From Allobrachymonas sp. (GTDB lineage: Bacteria > Pseudomonadota > Gammaproteobacteria > Burkholderiales > Burkholderiaceae_C), in contig JAUMWT010000007.1 of NCBI GenBank assembly GCA_030529505.1, positions 1 through 64,000 of the forward strand: 64,000 nucleotides of DNA, given 5' to 3'. The notes beneath the pieces were generated by a model. That model ran no database searches. It was not told the DNA's origin and worked only from the letters and a program-made list of their open reading frames with translations. Position 1 is the first letter of the stretch; each line of letters begins with the position of its first letter. This document shows positions 56,141 to 64,000 of this stretch, piece by piece. Both the position numbers and the translations under genes were made by a program.

Positions 56141-57507
56141 GCGCCGTGGCTGAGGTTTTGGCGCGCTTTGCCACCGATGGCGGCATCAGTTGCCTGCACG
56201 ATCGCCACATCAACCCGCTGATCTATGCGGGCCTGAACGGCCGCAACTGGGGCCTGGCCGATTACGAGCGGCGCGACGGCTACGCCGCCCTGCGCAAGGT
56301 GCTGGGGGCCGACGGCCAGGGCGGCATGACGCAGGAAGACGTCATCACCGAACTCAAGCGCTCGGCTCTGCGCGGGCGCGGTGGCGCGGGCTTTCCCACC
56401 GGCTTGAAGTGGAGTTTCATGCCGCGCCAGTTTCCGGGGCAGAAATACCTGATCTGCAATTCGGATGAAGGCGAGCCGGGCACTTTCAAGGACCGCGACA
56501 TCCTGCAATACAACCCCCACGCCGTGATCGAGGGCATGCTGATCGCCGCCTACGTCATGGGGGCAGCGCAGGGCTACAACTACATCCACGGCGAGATCTT
56601 TCAGGTGTACGAGCGCTTCGAGGCCGCCATCGAGCAAGCCCGTGCGGCGGGCTATCTGGGCCGGAACATTCTGGGCAGCGGTTTCAGCTTCGACCTGCAT
56701 GCGCACCACGGTTTTGGCGGTTACATCTGCGGCGAAGAATCGGCCCTGATCGAATCGATGGAAGGCAAGAAAGGCCAGCCGCGCTTCAAGCCGCCATTTC
56801 CGGCCAGCTACGGCTTGTACGGCCAGCCCAGCAACGTCAACAACACCGAAACCTATGCCTCGGTGCCGTGGATCATTCGCCACGGTGGGCAGGCCTACCT
56901 GGAAGTGGGCAAACCCAACAACGGTGGCACCAAAATCTTTTCGGTCTCGGGCGATGTGAATCGGCCCGGCAATTACGAAGTGCCTATGGGTACGCCCTTT
57001 GCCACCTTGCTGGAGCTGGCTGGCGGCGTGCGCGAAGGGCGCATGCTCAAGGCGGTGATTCCAGGTGGCGTGTCTTCACCCGTGCTGCCGGCAGCCACCA
57101 TGCTGGCCTGCACCATGGATTACGAATCCATCGGCAAGGCCGGTTCCATGCTCGGTTCGGGCGCCGTCATCGTGCTGGACGACAGCCGCTGCATGGTGCA
57201 GGTGCTGCGCCGCCTGAGCTATTTTTTCATGCACGAATCCTGCGGCCAATGCACACCCTGCCGCGAAGGCGCGGGCTGGCTCTGGCGCGTGGTCGATCGC
57301 ATCGAACGTGGCCAGGGTAAGGCGTCTGATCTGGATCTGCTGGACTCCGTGGCGGGCAATATCCTGGGGCGCACCATCTGTGCCCTGGGCGATGCGGCGG
57401 CCATGCCGGTGCAGGGCATGCTCAAGCATTTTCGCGAAGAGTTTGTGCATCACATCGAACATGGGCGCTGTGCGGTGCCCGTGGCAGCTGACGAGGCCTT
57501 GAGATGA
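56137..57507 (+). CDS. nuoF: NADH-quinone oxidoreductase subunit F
   Basis: 456 residues. [18 protein letters not shown] binds [20 protein letters not shown] binds NADH, and [12 protein letters not shown] plus a later Cys in [11 protein letters not shown] hold 4Fe-4S cluster N3. It accepts hydride from NADH. Overlaps nuoG by ATGA. Confidence 0.97.
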   Translation: MSAVAEVLARFATDGGISCLHDRHINPLIYAGLNGRNWGLADYERRDGYAALRKVLGADGQGGMTQEDVITELKRSALRGRGGAGFPTGLKWSFMPRQFPGQKYLICNSDEGEPGTFKDRDILQYNPHAVIEGMLIAAYVMGAAQGYNYIHGEIFQVYERFEAAIEQARAAGYLGRNILGSGFSFDLHAHHGFGGYICGEESALIESMEGKKGQPRFKPPFPASYGLYGQPSNVNNTETYASVPWIIRHGGQAYLEVGKPNNGGTKIFSVSGDVNRPGNYEVPMGTPFATLLELAGGVREGRMLKAVIPGGVSSPVLPAATMLACTMDYESIGKAGSMLGSGAVIVLDDSRCMVQVLRRLSYFFMHESCGQCTPCREGAGWLWRVVDRIERGQGKASDLDLLDSVAGNILGRTICALGDAAAMPVQGMLKHFREEFVHHIEHGRCAVPVAADEALR

Positions 57508-59813
57508 TTGAGCTCAATATCGACGGCCAAAAAGTGCAGGTGCCCGAAGGCAGCATGGTGATTCATGCGGCCGAGCAGGCGGGCATTTTCATTCCGCATT
57601 TCTGCTACCACAAGAAACTTTCCATCGCGGCCAACTGCCGCATGTGCTTGGTGGACGTTGAAAAACAGGCCGACCCGGTACCCGCCTGCGCCACCCCTGT
57701 GGTCGATGGCATGGTGGTGCGCACCAAGAGCGTGAAAACGGTCGAGGCGCAAAAGGGCGTGATGGAGTTTCTGCTCATCAACCACCCGCTGGACTGCCCC
57801 ATTTGCGACAAGGGCGGCGAGTGCTTGTTGCAAGACCTGGCCGTGGGCTATGGCCAGAACGGCTCGCGCTACGAAGAAGAAAAGCGCGTGTTCACGCCCA
57901 AAGACGTGGGGCCGCTCATCTGCATGAAGGAGATGAACCGCTGCATCCAGTGCACGCGCTGCGTGCGCTTCGGCCAGGAAATTGCCGGCCAGATGGAGCT
58001 GGGCATGACGCACCGCGGCGAGCACAGCGAGATCGAAGCCTTCATCGGCGCGTCCATCGATTCCGAACTCTCGGGCAATATGATCGACATCTGCCCGGTG
58101 GGTGCGCTCACCAGCAAGCCCTTCCGCTACGCGGCGCGTACCTGGGAACTGTCACGGCGCAAAAGCATCAGTCCGCACGATTCCACCGGCGCGAACCTGA
58201 TCGTGCAGGTCAAAAACAATCGCGTGTTGCGCGTGGTGCCGCTCGAAAACGAAGCGGTGAACGAATGCTGGATCGCCGATCGCGACCGCTTCAGCTACGA
58301 AGCGCTTAACAGTCCTGATCGCCTCACCCAGCCCATGATCAAGCAAGACGGGCGCTGGTTGGAGGTGGATTGGCAAACGGCGCTGGAATATGCCGCCAGC
58401 GGCTTGCGCGACATCGCCGAGAAACAAGGCGCAGCCAGCGTGGGCCTGCTGGCCAGCCCGCACAGCACGGTCGAAGAGCTGTGGCTGGCCAAGCAATTGG
58501 TGCAGGCACTGGGCAGCAACAACATCGATTACCGCTTGCGCCATGCCGAGTTTGCCGCACCCCAGCCCCAAGCGCGCTGGCTGGGTTTGCCCATTGCCGA
58601 ACTGTCCCTGCTTGATCGGGCGCTGGTGATTGGCAGCGATCTGCGCAAAGACCACCCCCTGTTTGCCCAGCGCATCCGCCAGGCTGTGCGCCAAGGCGGC
58701 GCGCAGGTGTGCGCACTCACCGATGTCGCACCCGGCTGGGCCATGCCGCTGCATGCCGTGCTGCAAGCCGATGCGCTGGATTGGACACAGGCGCTGGCCG
58801 CCATTGCCGCAGCCGTGGCGGCCGAAAAAGGCGTGCCGCTGCCTGTGCTTGAAGCGGAGCCGGGCGGTGATGCCAACGCATCTGCCAACGGTTGGGCGCA
58901 GCCCAATGCACAGGCGCAAGCCATTGCGCACGCCCTGCTCACGGGCCGCAAGGCTGCCATTCTGCTGGGCAATGCCGCTGCGCACCACCCGCAGGCCAGC
59001 AGCCTGCTGGCGTGGGCACAGTGGATGGCCGAGCAAACCGGCGCGCGTTTTGGCTACTTGACCGAAGCCGCCAACACCGTGGGCGCGCAGTGCTTAGGCG
59101 CCGTGCCGCAGGCTGGCGGCCTGAATGCCCGCCAGATGGTGCAGGGCACGCTCAAGGCCGCGGTGCTGTTGCAGGTGGAGCCGCAGTGGGATTGCGCCAC
59201 GGGCGCTGCGGCCGAGCAGGGGTTGCTGTCAGCCCAAACCGTGATCACGCTCAGCCCCTTCAAAACCAATCTGGAAATCAGCGACGTGCTGCTGCCCATC
59301 AGCCCGTTCAGCGAAACCTCGGGCAGCTTCGTCAATGCCGAAGGGCGCTTGCAGAGCTTTCACGCCGTGGTCAAGCCGTTGGGCGAAACGCGCCCCGCGT
59401 GGAAAGTGCTGTGCGCGCTGGCGCGCATGCTGGATGCGCCCAATCTGGACTTTGACAGTTCGCAGCAGGTGCTGGCGCGTGCGCTGCCCGGCGTGCTGCA
59501 CGGCCAGTTCGTGCCGGCCGATCGGCTGGACAATCGCACCGACGCCGCCATGCGCGTGGGGCGGGCGGCCGAGCGCCCGGTTAGCGCCAGCATTTATCAG
59601 TTGGATGCTTTGGTGCGGCGCGCGCCGGCCTTGCAAGCCACGGCCGATGGCCAGGCGGGGCGGGCCGCTGCGGGGCTGGGTGCGTTTGAAGCGCCGGCAG
59701 CCGAGCCAGCAGAGACAAACGCGCCGGCCGGGCAAGCGGCCTATGCGGCACAAGCCCTTTCGATTCGGGCGGTCGCACAAAGCACGCAAAGCACACAAGG
59801 GGGCCAGGCATGA
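57504..59813 (+). CDS. nuoG: NADH-quinone oxidoreductase subunit G
   Basis: 769 residues. N-terminal 2Fe-2S ferredoxin ([18 protein letters not shown]), then [25 protein letters not shown] and CPVGAL for further clusters, followed by a molybdopterin-oxidoreductase-like domain without an obvious Mo ligand role. It conducts electrons from NuoF to NuoI. The last 90 residues are Ala/Gln-rich and poorly conserved. Overlaps nuoH by ATGA. Confidence 0.96.
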   Translation: MIELNIDGQKVQVPEGSMVIHAAEQAGIFIPHFCYHKKLSIAANCRMCLVDVEKQADPVPACATPVVDGMVVRTKSVKTVEAQKGVMEFLLINHPLDCPICDKGGECLLQDLAVGYGQNGSRYEEEKRVFTPKDVGPLICMKEMNRCIQCTRCVRFGQEIAGQMELGMTHRGEHSEIEAFIGASIDSELSGNMIDICPVGALTSKPFRYAARTWELSRRKSISPHDSTGANLIVQVKNNRVLRVVPLENEAVNECWIADRDRFSYEALNSPDRLTQPMIKQDGRWLEVDWQTALEYAASGLRDIAEKQGAASVGLLASPHSTVEELWLAKQLVQALGSNNIDYRLRHAEFAAPQPQARWLGLPIAELSLLDRALVIGSDLRKDHPLFAQRIRQAVRQGGAQVCALTDVAPGWAMPLHAVLQADALDWTQALAAIAAAVAAEKGVPLPVLEAEPGGDANASANGWAQPNAQAQAIAHALLTGRKAAILLGNAAAHHPQASSLLAWAQWMAEQTGARFGYLTEAANTVGAQCLGAVPQAGGLNARQMVQGTLKAAVLLQVEPQWDCATGAAAEQGLLSAQTVITLSPFKTNLEISDVLLPISPFSETSGSFVNAEGRLQSFHAVVKPLGETRPAWKVLCALARMLDAPNLDFDSSQQVLARALPGVLHGQFVPADRLDNRTDAAMRVGRAAERPVSASIYQLDALVRRAPALQATADGQAGRAAAGLGAFEAPAAEPAETNAPAGQAAYAAQALSIRAVAQSTQSTQGGQA

Positions 59814-60943
59814 AGCAGTGGCTCTACACCTTCGGGCGCGATGGCTGCACGCACTTCGGCCTGGATTGGTGCCTGGCCGATTGGTGGCAGGCCCATGTGT
59901 GGCCCGTGGTCTGGATCTTGCTGGGCATTGGCCTGGTGGTGGCGCCGCTGTTGGCGGTTGTGGCGTTCATGACGTATTGGGAGCGTCGCCTCATCGCCTT
60001 CATGCAAGTGCGCCTGGGGCCTAACCGGCTGGGGCCGCTGGGCCTGCTGCAACCCGTGGCCGATATCGTCAAGCTGCTGCTCAAGGAGATCATCCGGCCC
60101 GACCGATCCGACAAATTCCTGTACTACCTCGGCCCCATCATGACCATCATGCCCGCCATGGCGGCGTGGGCAGTGGTGCCCTTTGGGCCCGAGCTGGTGC
60201 TGGCCAACATCAATGCGGGCCTGCTGTATCTGTTCGCCATCACGGCGCTGGAGGTGTACGGCGTCATCATGGCGGGTTGGGCATCCAACTCCAAATACCC
60301 CTTGCTGGGCGCCATGCGGGCGTCGGCGCAGATGCTGTCTTACGAAATCGCCATGGGCATTTGCATTCTGGTGGTGCTGATGGTATCGGGCAGCCTCAAT
60401 CTGGGCGTGATCGTGCAGGGGCAAATGCAGGGCTGGTTTGCCAGCCGTGGGCTGAACTTCCTGTCGTGGAACTGGCTGCCGCTGCTGCCCATCTTCGTGG
60501 TCTATGTGATTTCGGCCGTGGCCGAAACCAACCGCCACCCCTTCGACGTGGTCGAGGGCGAGGCCGAAATCGTGGCCGGCCACATGGTGGAATATTCGGG
60601 CATGGGCTTTGCCCTGTTCTTTCTGGCCGAGTACGCCAATATGGTGCTGTTCTCGGTCATGGCCAGCCTGCTGTTCCTGGGCGGCTGGGCCGCGCCCCTG
60701 GGTTTTGAGCACCTCAGCTTCCTGCCGCAATGGCTCACGGGTCTCATGAACACGGGCTGGATTTGGCTCGGCCTGAAAACCTTTGTGCTGCTGAGCGTTT
60801 TTGTCTGGATTCGCGGCACCTTCCCGCGCTTCCGTTACGACCAGATCATGCGTCTGGGCTGGAAGATTTTCATTCCGGTCACCCTGATCTGGCTGGTGGT
60901 GATTGGCGCATGGATGCAAACTCCCTGGAGTATCTGGAAGTGA
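59810..60943 (+). CDS. nuoH: NADH-quinone oxidoreductase subunit H
   Basis: 377 residues, about nine membrane helices. [20 protein letters not shown] and [20 protein letters not shown] are the ND1 signatures, and [20 protein letters not shown] contains the conserved acidic residues at the quinone entry. It joins the hydrophilic and membrane arms. Overlaps nuoI by GTGA. Confidence 0.97.
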   Translation: MKQWLYTFGRDGCTHFGLDWCLADWWQAHVWPVVWILLGIGLVVAPLLAVVAFMTYWERRLIAFMQVRLGPNRLGPLGLLQPVADIVKLLLKEIIRPDRSDKFLYYLGPIMTIMPAMAAWAVVPFGPELVLANINAGLLYLFAITALEVYGVIMAGWASNSKYPLLGAMRASAQMLSYEIAMGICILVVLMVSGSLNLGVIVQGQMQGWFASRGLNFLSWNWLPLLPIFVVYVISAVAETNRHPFDVVEGEAEIVAGHMVEYSGMGFALFFLAEYANMVLFSVMASLLFLGGWAAPLGFEHLSFLPQWLTGLMNTGWIWLGLKTFVLLSVFVWIRGTFPRFRYDQIMRLGWKIFIPVTLIWLVVIGAWMQTPWSIWK

Positions 60944-61518
60944 GCAAGCAACCCGATACCCCCACAACGGCAACCCCCGCAGCTTCGGCCACGCCCGTGC
61001 TGTTCGTGCCCGATGCGCAGCAGGCGCGGGCGTTTTCGCTGCGCGATTTCGTCAAGAGCTTTGCCTTGTGGGAGTTGTTCAAGGGCATGTGGCTGACCGG
61101 GCGCTACACCTTCAAGCGCAAGTTCACGCTGCAATACCCCGAAGAAAAAACGCCGCTGAGCCCGCGCTTCAGGGGGCTGCACGCCCTCATGCGTTACGAC
61201 AATGGCGAGGAACGCTGCATCGCCTGCAAGCTGTGCGAGGCGGTGTGCCCGGCGCAGGCCATCCTCATCGAATCGGCCGAAGACGCGCAGGGCAAGCGTT
61301 GCACCACGCGCTACGACATCGACCTGACCAAATGCATCTACTGCGGCTTTTGCGAAGAAAGCTGCCCGGTCGATTCGATTGTTGAAACGCCGATCTTCGA
61401 GTACTGCGGCGAGGAGCGTGGCGACCTCTACTTCACCAAAGACATGCTGCTGGCCGTGGGCGAGCGCTACAAGGCGCAGATCGATGCGGCCAAAGCGGCC
61501 GATGCGCCTTACCGCTAG
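60940..61518 (+). CDS. nuoI: NADH-quinone oxidoreductase subunit I
   Basis: 192 residues with two 4Fe-4S motifs: [12 protein letters not shown] and [12 protein letters not shown] (clusters N6a/N6b). An N-terminal Thr/Ala/Pro-rich lead of about 30 residues exceeds the usual length. GTG at 60940 has a GGAG site 9 bases upstream and overlaps the nuoH stop; an in-frame ATG at 60910 would lie inside nuoH. Confidence 0.94.
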   Translation: MSKQPDTPTTATPAASATPVLFVPDAQQARAFSLRDFVKSFALWELFKGMWLTGRYTFKRKFTLQYPEEKTPLSPRFRGLHALMRYDNGEERCIACKLCEAVCPAQAILIESAEDAQGKRCTTRYDIDLTKCIYCGFCEESCPVDSIVETPIFEYCGEERGDLYFTKDMLLAVGERYKAQIDAAKAADAPYR

Positions 61519-61534
61519 AACAGGGGCTGCCTTC

Positions 61535-62209
61535 ATGATGAACACCATTCAGACCATTCTGTTCTACGTGTTTGCCGCGGTGCTGCTGCTGGCCTCGTTT
61601 CGCGTGATCACCTCGCGCAACCCGGTGCACGCGGCCATGTATCTGGTGCTGGCTTTTTTTCAGGCCGCGGCCATCTGGCTGCTGATTCAGGCCGAATTTC
61701 TGGCGCTGACGCTGGTGCTGGTCTATGTGGGCGCCGTGATGGTGCTTTTCCTGTTCGTGCTGATGATGATTCCGTTCGATGCCGAGACCATGCGCAAAGG
61801 CTTCTGGAAGCACTTTCCGCTGGCGGCGGCCATTGGCCTGGCTTTTGTGGTCGAGCTGGGCGCGGTGTTCATGAGCAACTACCACAAGGTGGTGCAAGCC
61901 AAGCCGCCTGTGGGGGCTGATGGGCAGTTGTTGCCCGCCACCGTGGGCAACACGCAGGCGCTGGGGCAGCTGCTGTATTCGCAGTATCTGTATCCCGTGG
62001 AGATTGCCGCCGTGTTGCTGCTGCTGGCCATCATCGCGGCCATCGCGCTGACCCTGCGCAGCCGCAAAGACAGCCGCTACCAATCGCCGCATTGGCAGGT
62101 CAACGTCAAGGCGGCTGATCGCATGCGCGTGGTGAAGCTGGAGCCTACCCGCGCCGCACCAGCTGCTGTGCCTGAAGAGGCCGCTACCGGGCAGGAGAAC
62201 GCATCATGA
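61535..62209 (+). CDS. nuoJ: NADH-quinone oxidoreductase subunit J
   Basis: 224 residues, five membrane helices. [20 protein letters not shown] and [20 protein letters not shown] are the ND6 signatures, including the pi-bulge helix region. The 50-residue hydrophilic C-terminus is variable. ATG 61535 (or 61538) chosen because in-frame codons to the left lie in nuoI. Overlaps nuoK by four bases. Confidence 0.95.
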   Translation: MMNTIQTILFYVFAAVLLLASFRVITSRNPVHAAMYLVLAFFQAAAIWLLIQAEFLALTLVLVYVGAVMVLFLFVLMMIPFDAETMRKGFWKHFPLAAAIGLAFVVELGAVFMSNYHKVVQAKPPVGADGQLLPATVGNTQALGQLLYSQYLYPVEIAAVLLLLAIIAAIALTLRSRKDSRYQSPHWQVNVKAADRMRVVKLEPTRAAPAAVPEEAATGQENAS

Positions 62210-62514
62210 GTTTGACGCTGGGCCACTTCCTGACGCTGGGCGGCATGCTGTTTGCGCTGTCGATCGTGGGTATCTTCCTCAACCGACGCAACCTGGTCGT
62301 GCTGCTCATGGCCATCGAGCTGATGCTGCTGGCCGTGAGCATGAACTTTGTGGCCTTTGCCCATTACCTGGGCGATCTGCACGGGCAGGTGTTCGTGTTC
62401 TTCATTCTGACTGTGGCGGCGTCCGAATCGGCCATCGGCCTGGCCATTCTCGTGCTGCTCTTCCGCAGCCAGGGCAGCGCGCGGGCGGATGCCATGGGCG
62501 AATTGCGGGGGTGA
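62206..62514 (+). CDS. nuoK: NADH-quinone oxidoreductase subunit K
   Basis: 102 residues, three membrane helices, ND4L homologue. [20 protein letters not shown] and [20 protein letters not shown] contain the two membrane glutamates of the proton path. Its last stop base is the first base of the nuoL start. Confidence 0.97.
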   Translation: MSLTLGHFLTLGGMLFALSIVGIFLNRRNLVVLLMAIELMLLAVSMNFVAFAHYLGDLHGQVFVFFILTVAASESAIGLAILVLLFRSQGSARADAMGELRG

Positions 62515-64000
62515 TGACGATGGCGCCAACCCTTTCTCTTTCCGTCTTGCTCACCATCGTGCTGGCGCCACTGGCCGCAGCGGCCACCGTGGGCATTTTC
62601 GGCACGGCCGCCGGTGGCCGCCTGCTGAGCAACAAGGCCGCGCACAGCATCACCAGCGCCTGCGTGGCCTTGGCCTGTGCGCTTTCGTTCTGGGTGCTGT
62701 GGCAGGTGGTGCAGGGCGCGCGCTTCAACCAAACGGTTTATGAATGGATGCGCGTGGGCGATCTGCGCATGGAAATCGGCTTCATGATCGACGGCATGAC
62801 GGCCATGATGATGTGCGTGGTGACTTTCGTTTCGCTCATGGTGCACATCTATTCCACGGGCTATATGCACGGCGATGCGAGCTACAACCGCTTCTTTGCC
62901 TACATCTCGCTCTTTACCTTTGCCATGCTCATTCTGGTGATGAGCAATAACCTCTTCCAGCTCTTCGTGGGTTGGGAAGGGGTGGGCGTGGCCTCTTTCC
63001 TGCTGATCGGCTTCTGGTTCGACAACCCGGGCGCCATCTTCGCCAACAAGAAAGCCTTTTTGCTCAATCGTGTGGCGGATTTGGGCTTCATTTTGGGCAT
63101 TGGCTTGGTGTTTGCCTATACGGGTACGCTCAATTACACCGAAATCTTCGCGCGGCTGGATGCCTTTACGGGCGCGGTGATGCCGGGCCTGGGCTGGTCG
63201 ATCGTGACCGTTGCGGCCATTTGCCTTTTCGTCGGCGCGATGGGCAAATCGGCCCAGGTGCCGCTGCACGTGTGGCTGCCCGATTCGATGTTTGGCCCTA
63301 CGCCCAGTTCGGCGCTGATTCACGCGGCCACCATGGTGACGGCGGGCATTTTCATGGTGTCGCGCATGTCGCCCCTGTTCGAGCTGAGCGATGTGGCGCT
63401 CAACGTCATCCTCACCATCGGCGCGGCCACGGCCTTCCTGATGGGGCTGATGGGTCTGATCCAGCACGACATCAAGCGCGTGGTGGCCTATTCCACGCTC
63501 TCTCAATTGGGCTACATGATCATGGGGTTGGGGGCTTCGGCCTATCCCATGTCGCTGTTCCACCTGTTCACCCACGCTTTTTTCAAGGCGCTGCTCTTCC
63601 TGTCGGCGGGCTCGGTCATCATGGCCATGCACCACAACCAGGACATGCGCTACATGGGCGGCCTGCGCAAATACATGCCGATTACCCATTTCGCCTCGCT
63701 GGCGGGCACGCTGGCGCTGATCGGCATGCCGTTCTTCTCAGGCTTCTATTCCAAAGATGGCCTCATTCTGGCGCTGCATGCCAGCCCGCAGCCCATGGCC
63801 AAGCTGGCTTTTTGGGCCGCGCTCTTGAGCGTGGTCACCACCGCCTTTTACAGCATGCGCGTGTACTTTCTGGTGTTCTGGGGGCGCGAGCGTTATGACG
63901 AAAACCCCGATGCCCATCACCACAGCGGGCATGACGATCATCACGACCACCACGGCGATGGCAAGCCGCACGAATCGCCCTGGATGGTGACGCTGCCGCT
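62514..64000 (+). CDS. nuoL: NADH-quinone oxidoreductase subunit L (partial, cut by window end)
   Basis: The first 495 codons of NuoL (ND5), the distal antiporter-like proton pump. FVGWEGVGVASFLLIGFWFD, GKSAQVPLHVWLPDSMFGPT and THAFFKALLFLSAGSVIMAM give the conserved Glu, Lys and His residues of the channel. ATG 62514 overlaps the nuoK stop by one base; a second ATG is at 62520. Near the right edge (from about 63910) a His/Asp-rich loop occurs. The C-terminal helix, the long lateral helix and the stop are outside the window; nuoM and nuoN are expected next. Confidence 0.95.
   Translation, partial: MTMAPTLSLSVLLTIVLAPLAAAATVGIFGTAAGGRLLSNKAAHSITSACVALACALSFWVLWQVVQGARFNQTVYEWMRVGDLRMEIGFMIDGMTAMMMCVVTFVSLMVHIYSTGYMHGDASYNRFFAYISLFTFAMLILVMSNNLFQLFVGWEGVGVASFLLIGFWFDNPGAIFANKKAFLLNRVADLGFILGIGLVFAYTGTLNYTEIFARLDAFTGAVMPGLGWSIVTVAAICLFVGAMGKSAQVPLHVWLPDSMFGPTPSSALIHAATMVTAGIFMVSRMSPLFELSDVALNVILTIGAATAFLMGLMGLIQHDIKRVVAYSTLSQLGYMIMGLGASAYPMSLFHLFTHAFFKALLFLSAGSVIMAMHHNQDMRYMGGLRKYMPITHFASLAGTLALIGMPFFSGFYSKDGLILALHASPQPMAKLAFWAALLSVVTTAFYSMRVYFLVFWGRERYDENPDAHHHSGHDDHHDHHGDGKPHESPWMVTLP

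Noticed and set aside
1..64000. CRISPR array, prophage or integron
   Set aside because: No regularly spaced direct repeats, phage structural genes, integrase or transposase genes were seen.

Overview
This is a 64 kb chromosomal window from a GC-rich betaproteobacterium of the order Burkholderiales, most likely Comamonadaceae or a close relative (inference). The basis is a complete nuoA-L order with beta-proteobacterial proteins, PhaB/PhaR polyhydroxyalkanoate genes, a small Trp-rich protein (TIGR04438 type), a dapA-bamC pair, an rpsF-priB-rpsR-rplI operon and a double-length UvrA. Nothing indicates a plasmid, a complete phage or a CRISPR array.

Layout. (1) 440-15122: an aryl-polyene/xanthomonadin-type pigment cluster, all on the + strand. 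It holds an acyl carrier protein, a COG4648 membrane protein, an AMP-ligase fused to a hotdog dehydratase, an LpxL-type acyltransferase, a LolA-like carrier, an MMPL exporter, a membrane-anchored polysaccharide deacetylase, a ketosynthase, a chain-length-factor partner lacking the active Cys, a dehydratase, a ketoreductase, a flavin-dependent halogenase-like protein and a second dehydratase. Several genes overlap by ATGA. The ACP carries the chain, the KS/CLF pair extends it, KR and DH keep each unit conjugated, and the LolA/MMPL/acyltransferase set would place the lipid in the outer membrane. (2) 15475-20176 (- strand): Nudix hydrolase, DUF815 ATPase, the ribosomal operon and phaB. (3) 20585-25565: NERD-UvrD helicase, ICMT-like membrane methyltransferase, ATP-grasp enzyme, and a visibly AT-rich AlbA_2/COG2865 regulator gene that looks imported. 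(4) 25692-34165: a 2,054-residue tandem UvrA and cobQ, with cobQ bracketed by two direct copies of a palindromic repeat. (5) 34580-42472: Trp-rich protein, dapA, bamC, MBL hydrolase, aldehyde dehydrogenase, small lipoprotein, tRNA-Lys, mnmE, HIT protein. (6) 42914-52438: uvrA, an NSS sodium symporter, phaR, rimO, a universal stress protein and sdaA. (7) 52824-64000: the respiratory complex I operon nuoA to nuoL, with nuoL cut by the window end.

Points of most interest are the halogenase-bearing, compact aryl-polyene cluster; the ligase-dehydratase fusion; two related GC-rich repeats inserted in frame, in opposite orientations, inside the tandem UvrA; three copies of a 164-190 bp full-length-palindromic repeat; and the AT-rich island abutting the 3' end of the tandem UvrA. 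All calls come from reading the sequence and from knowledge of protein families; no database search was run.
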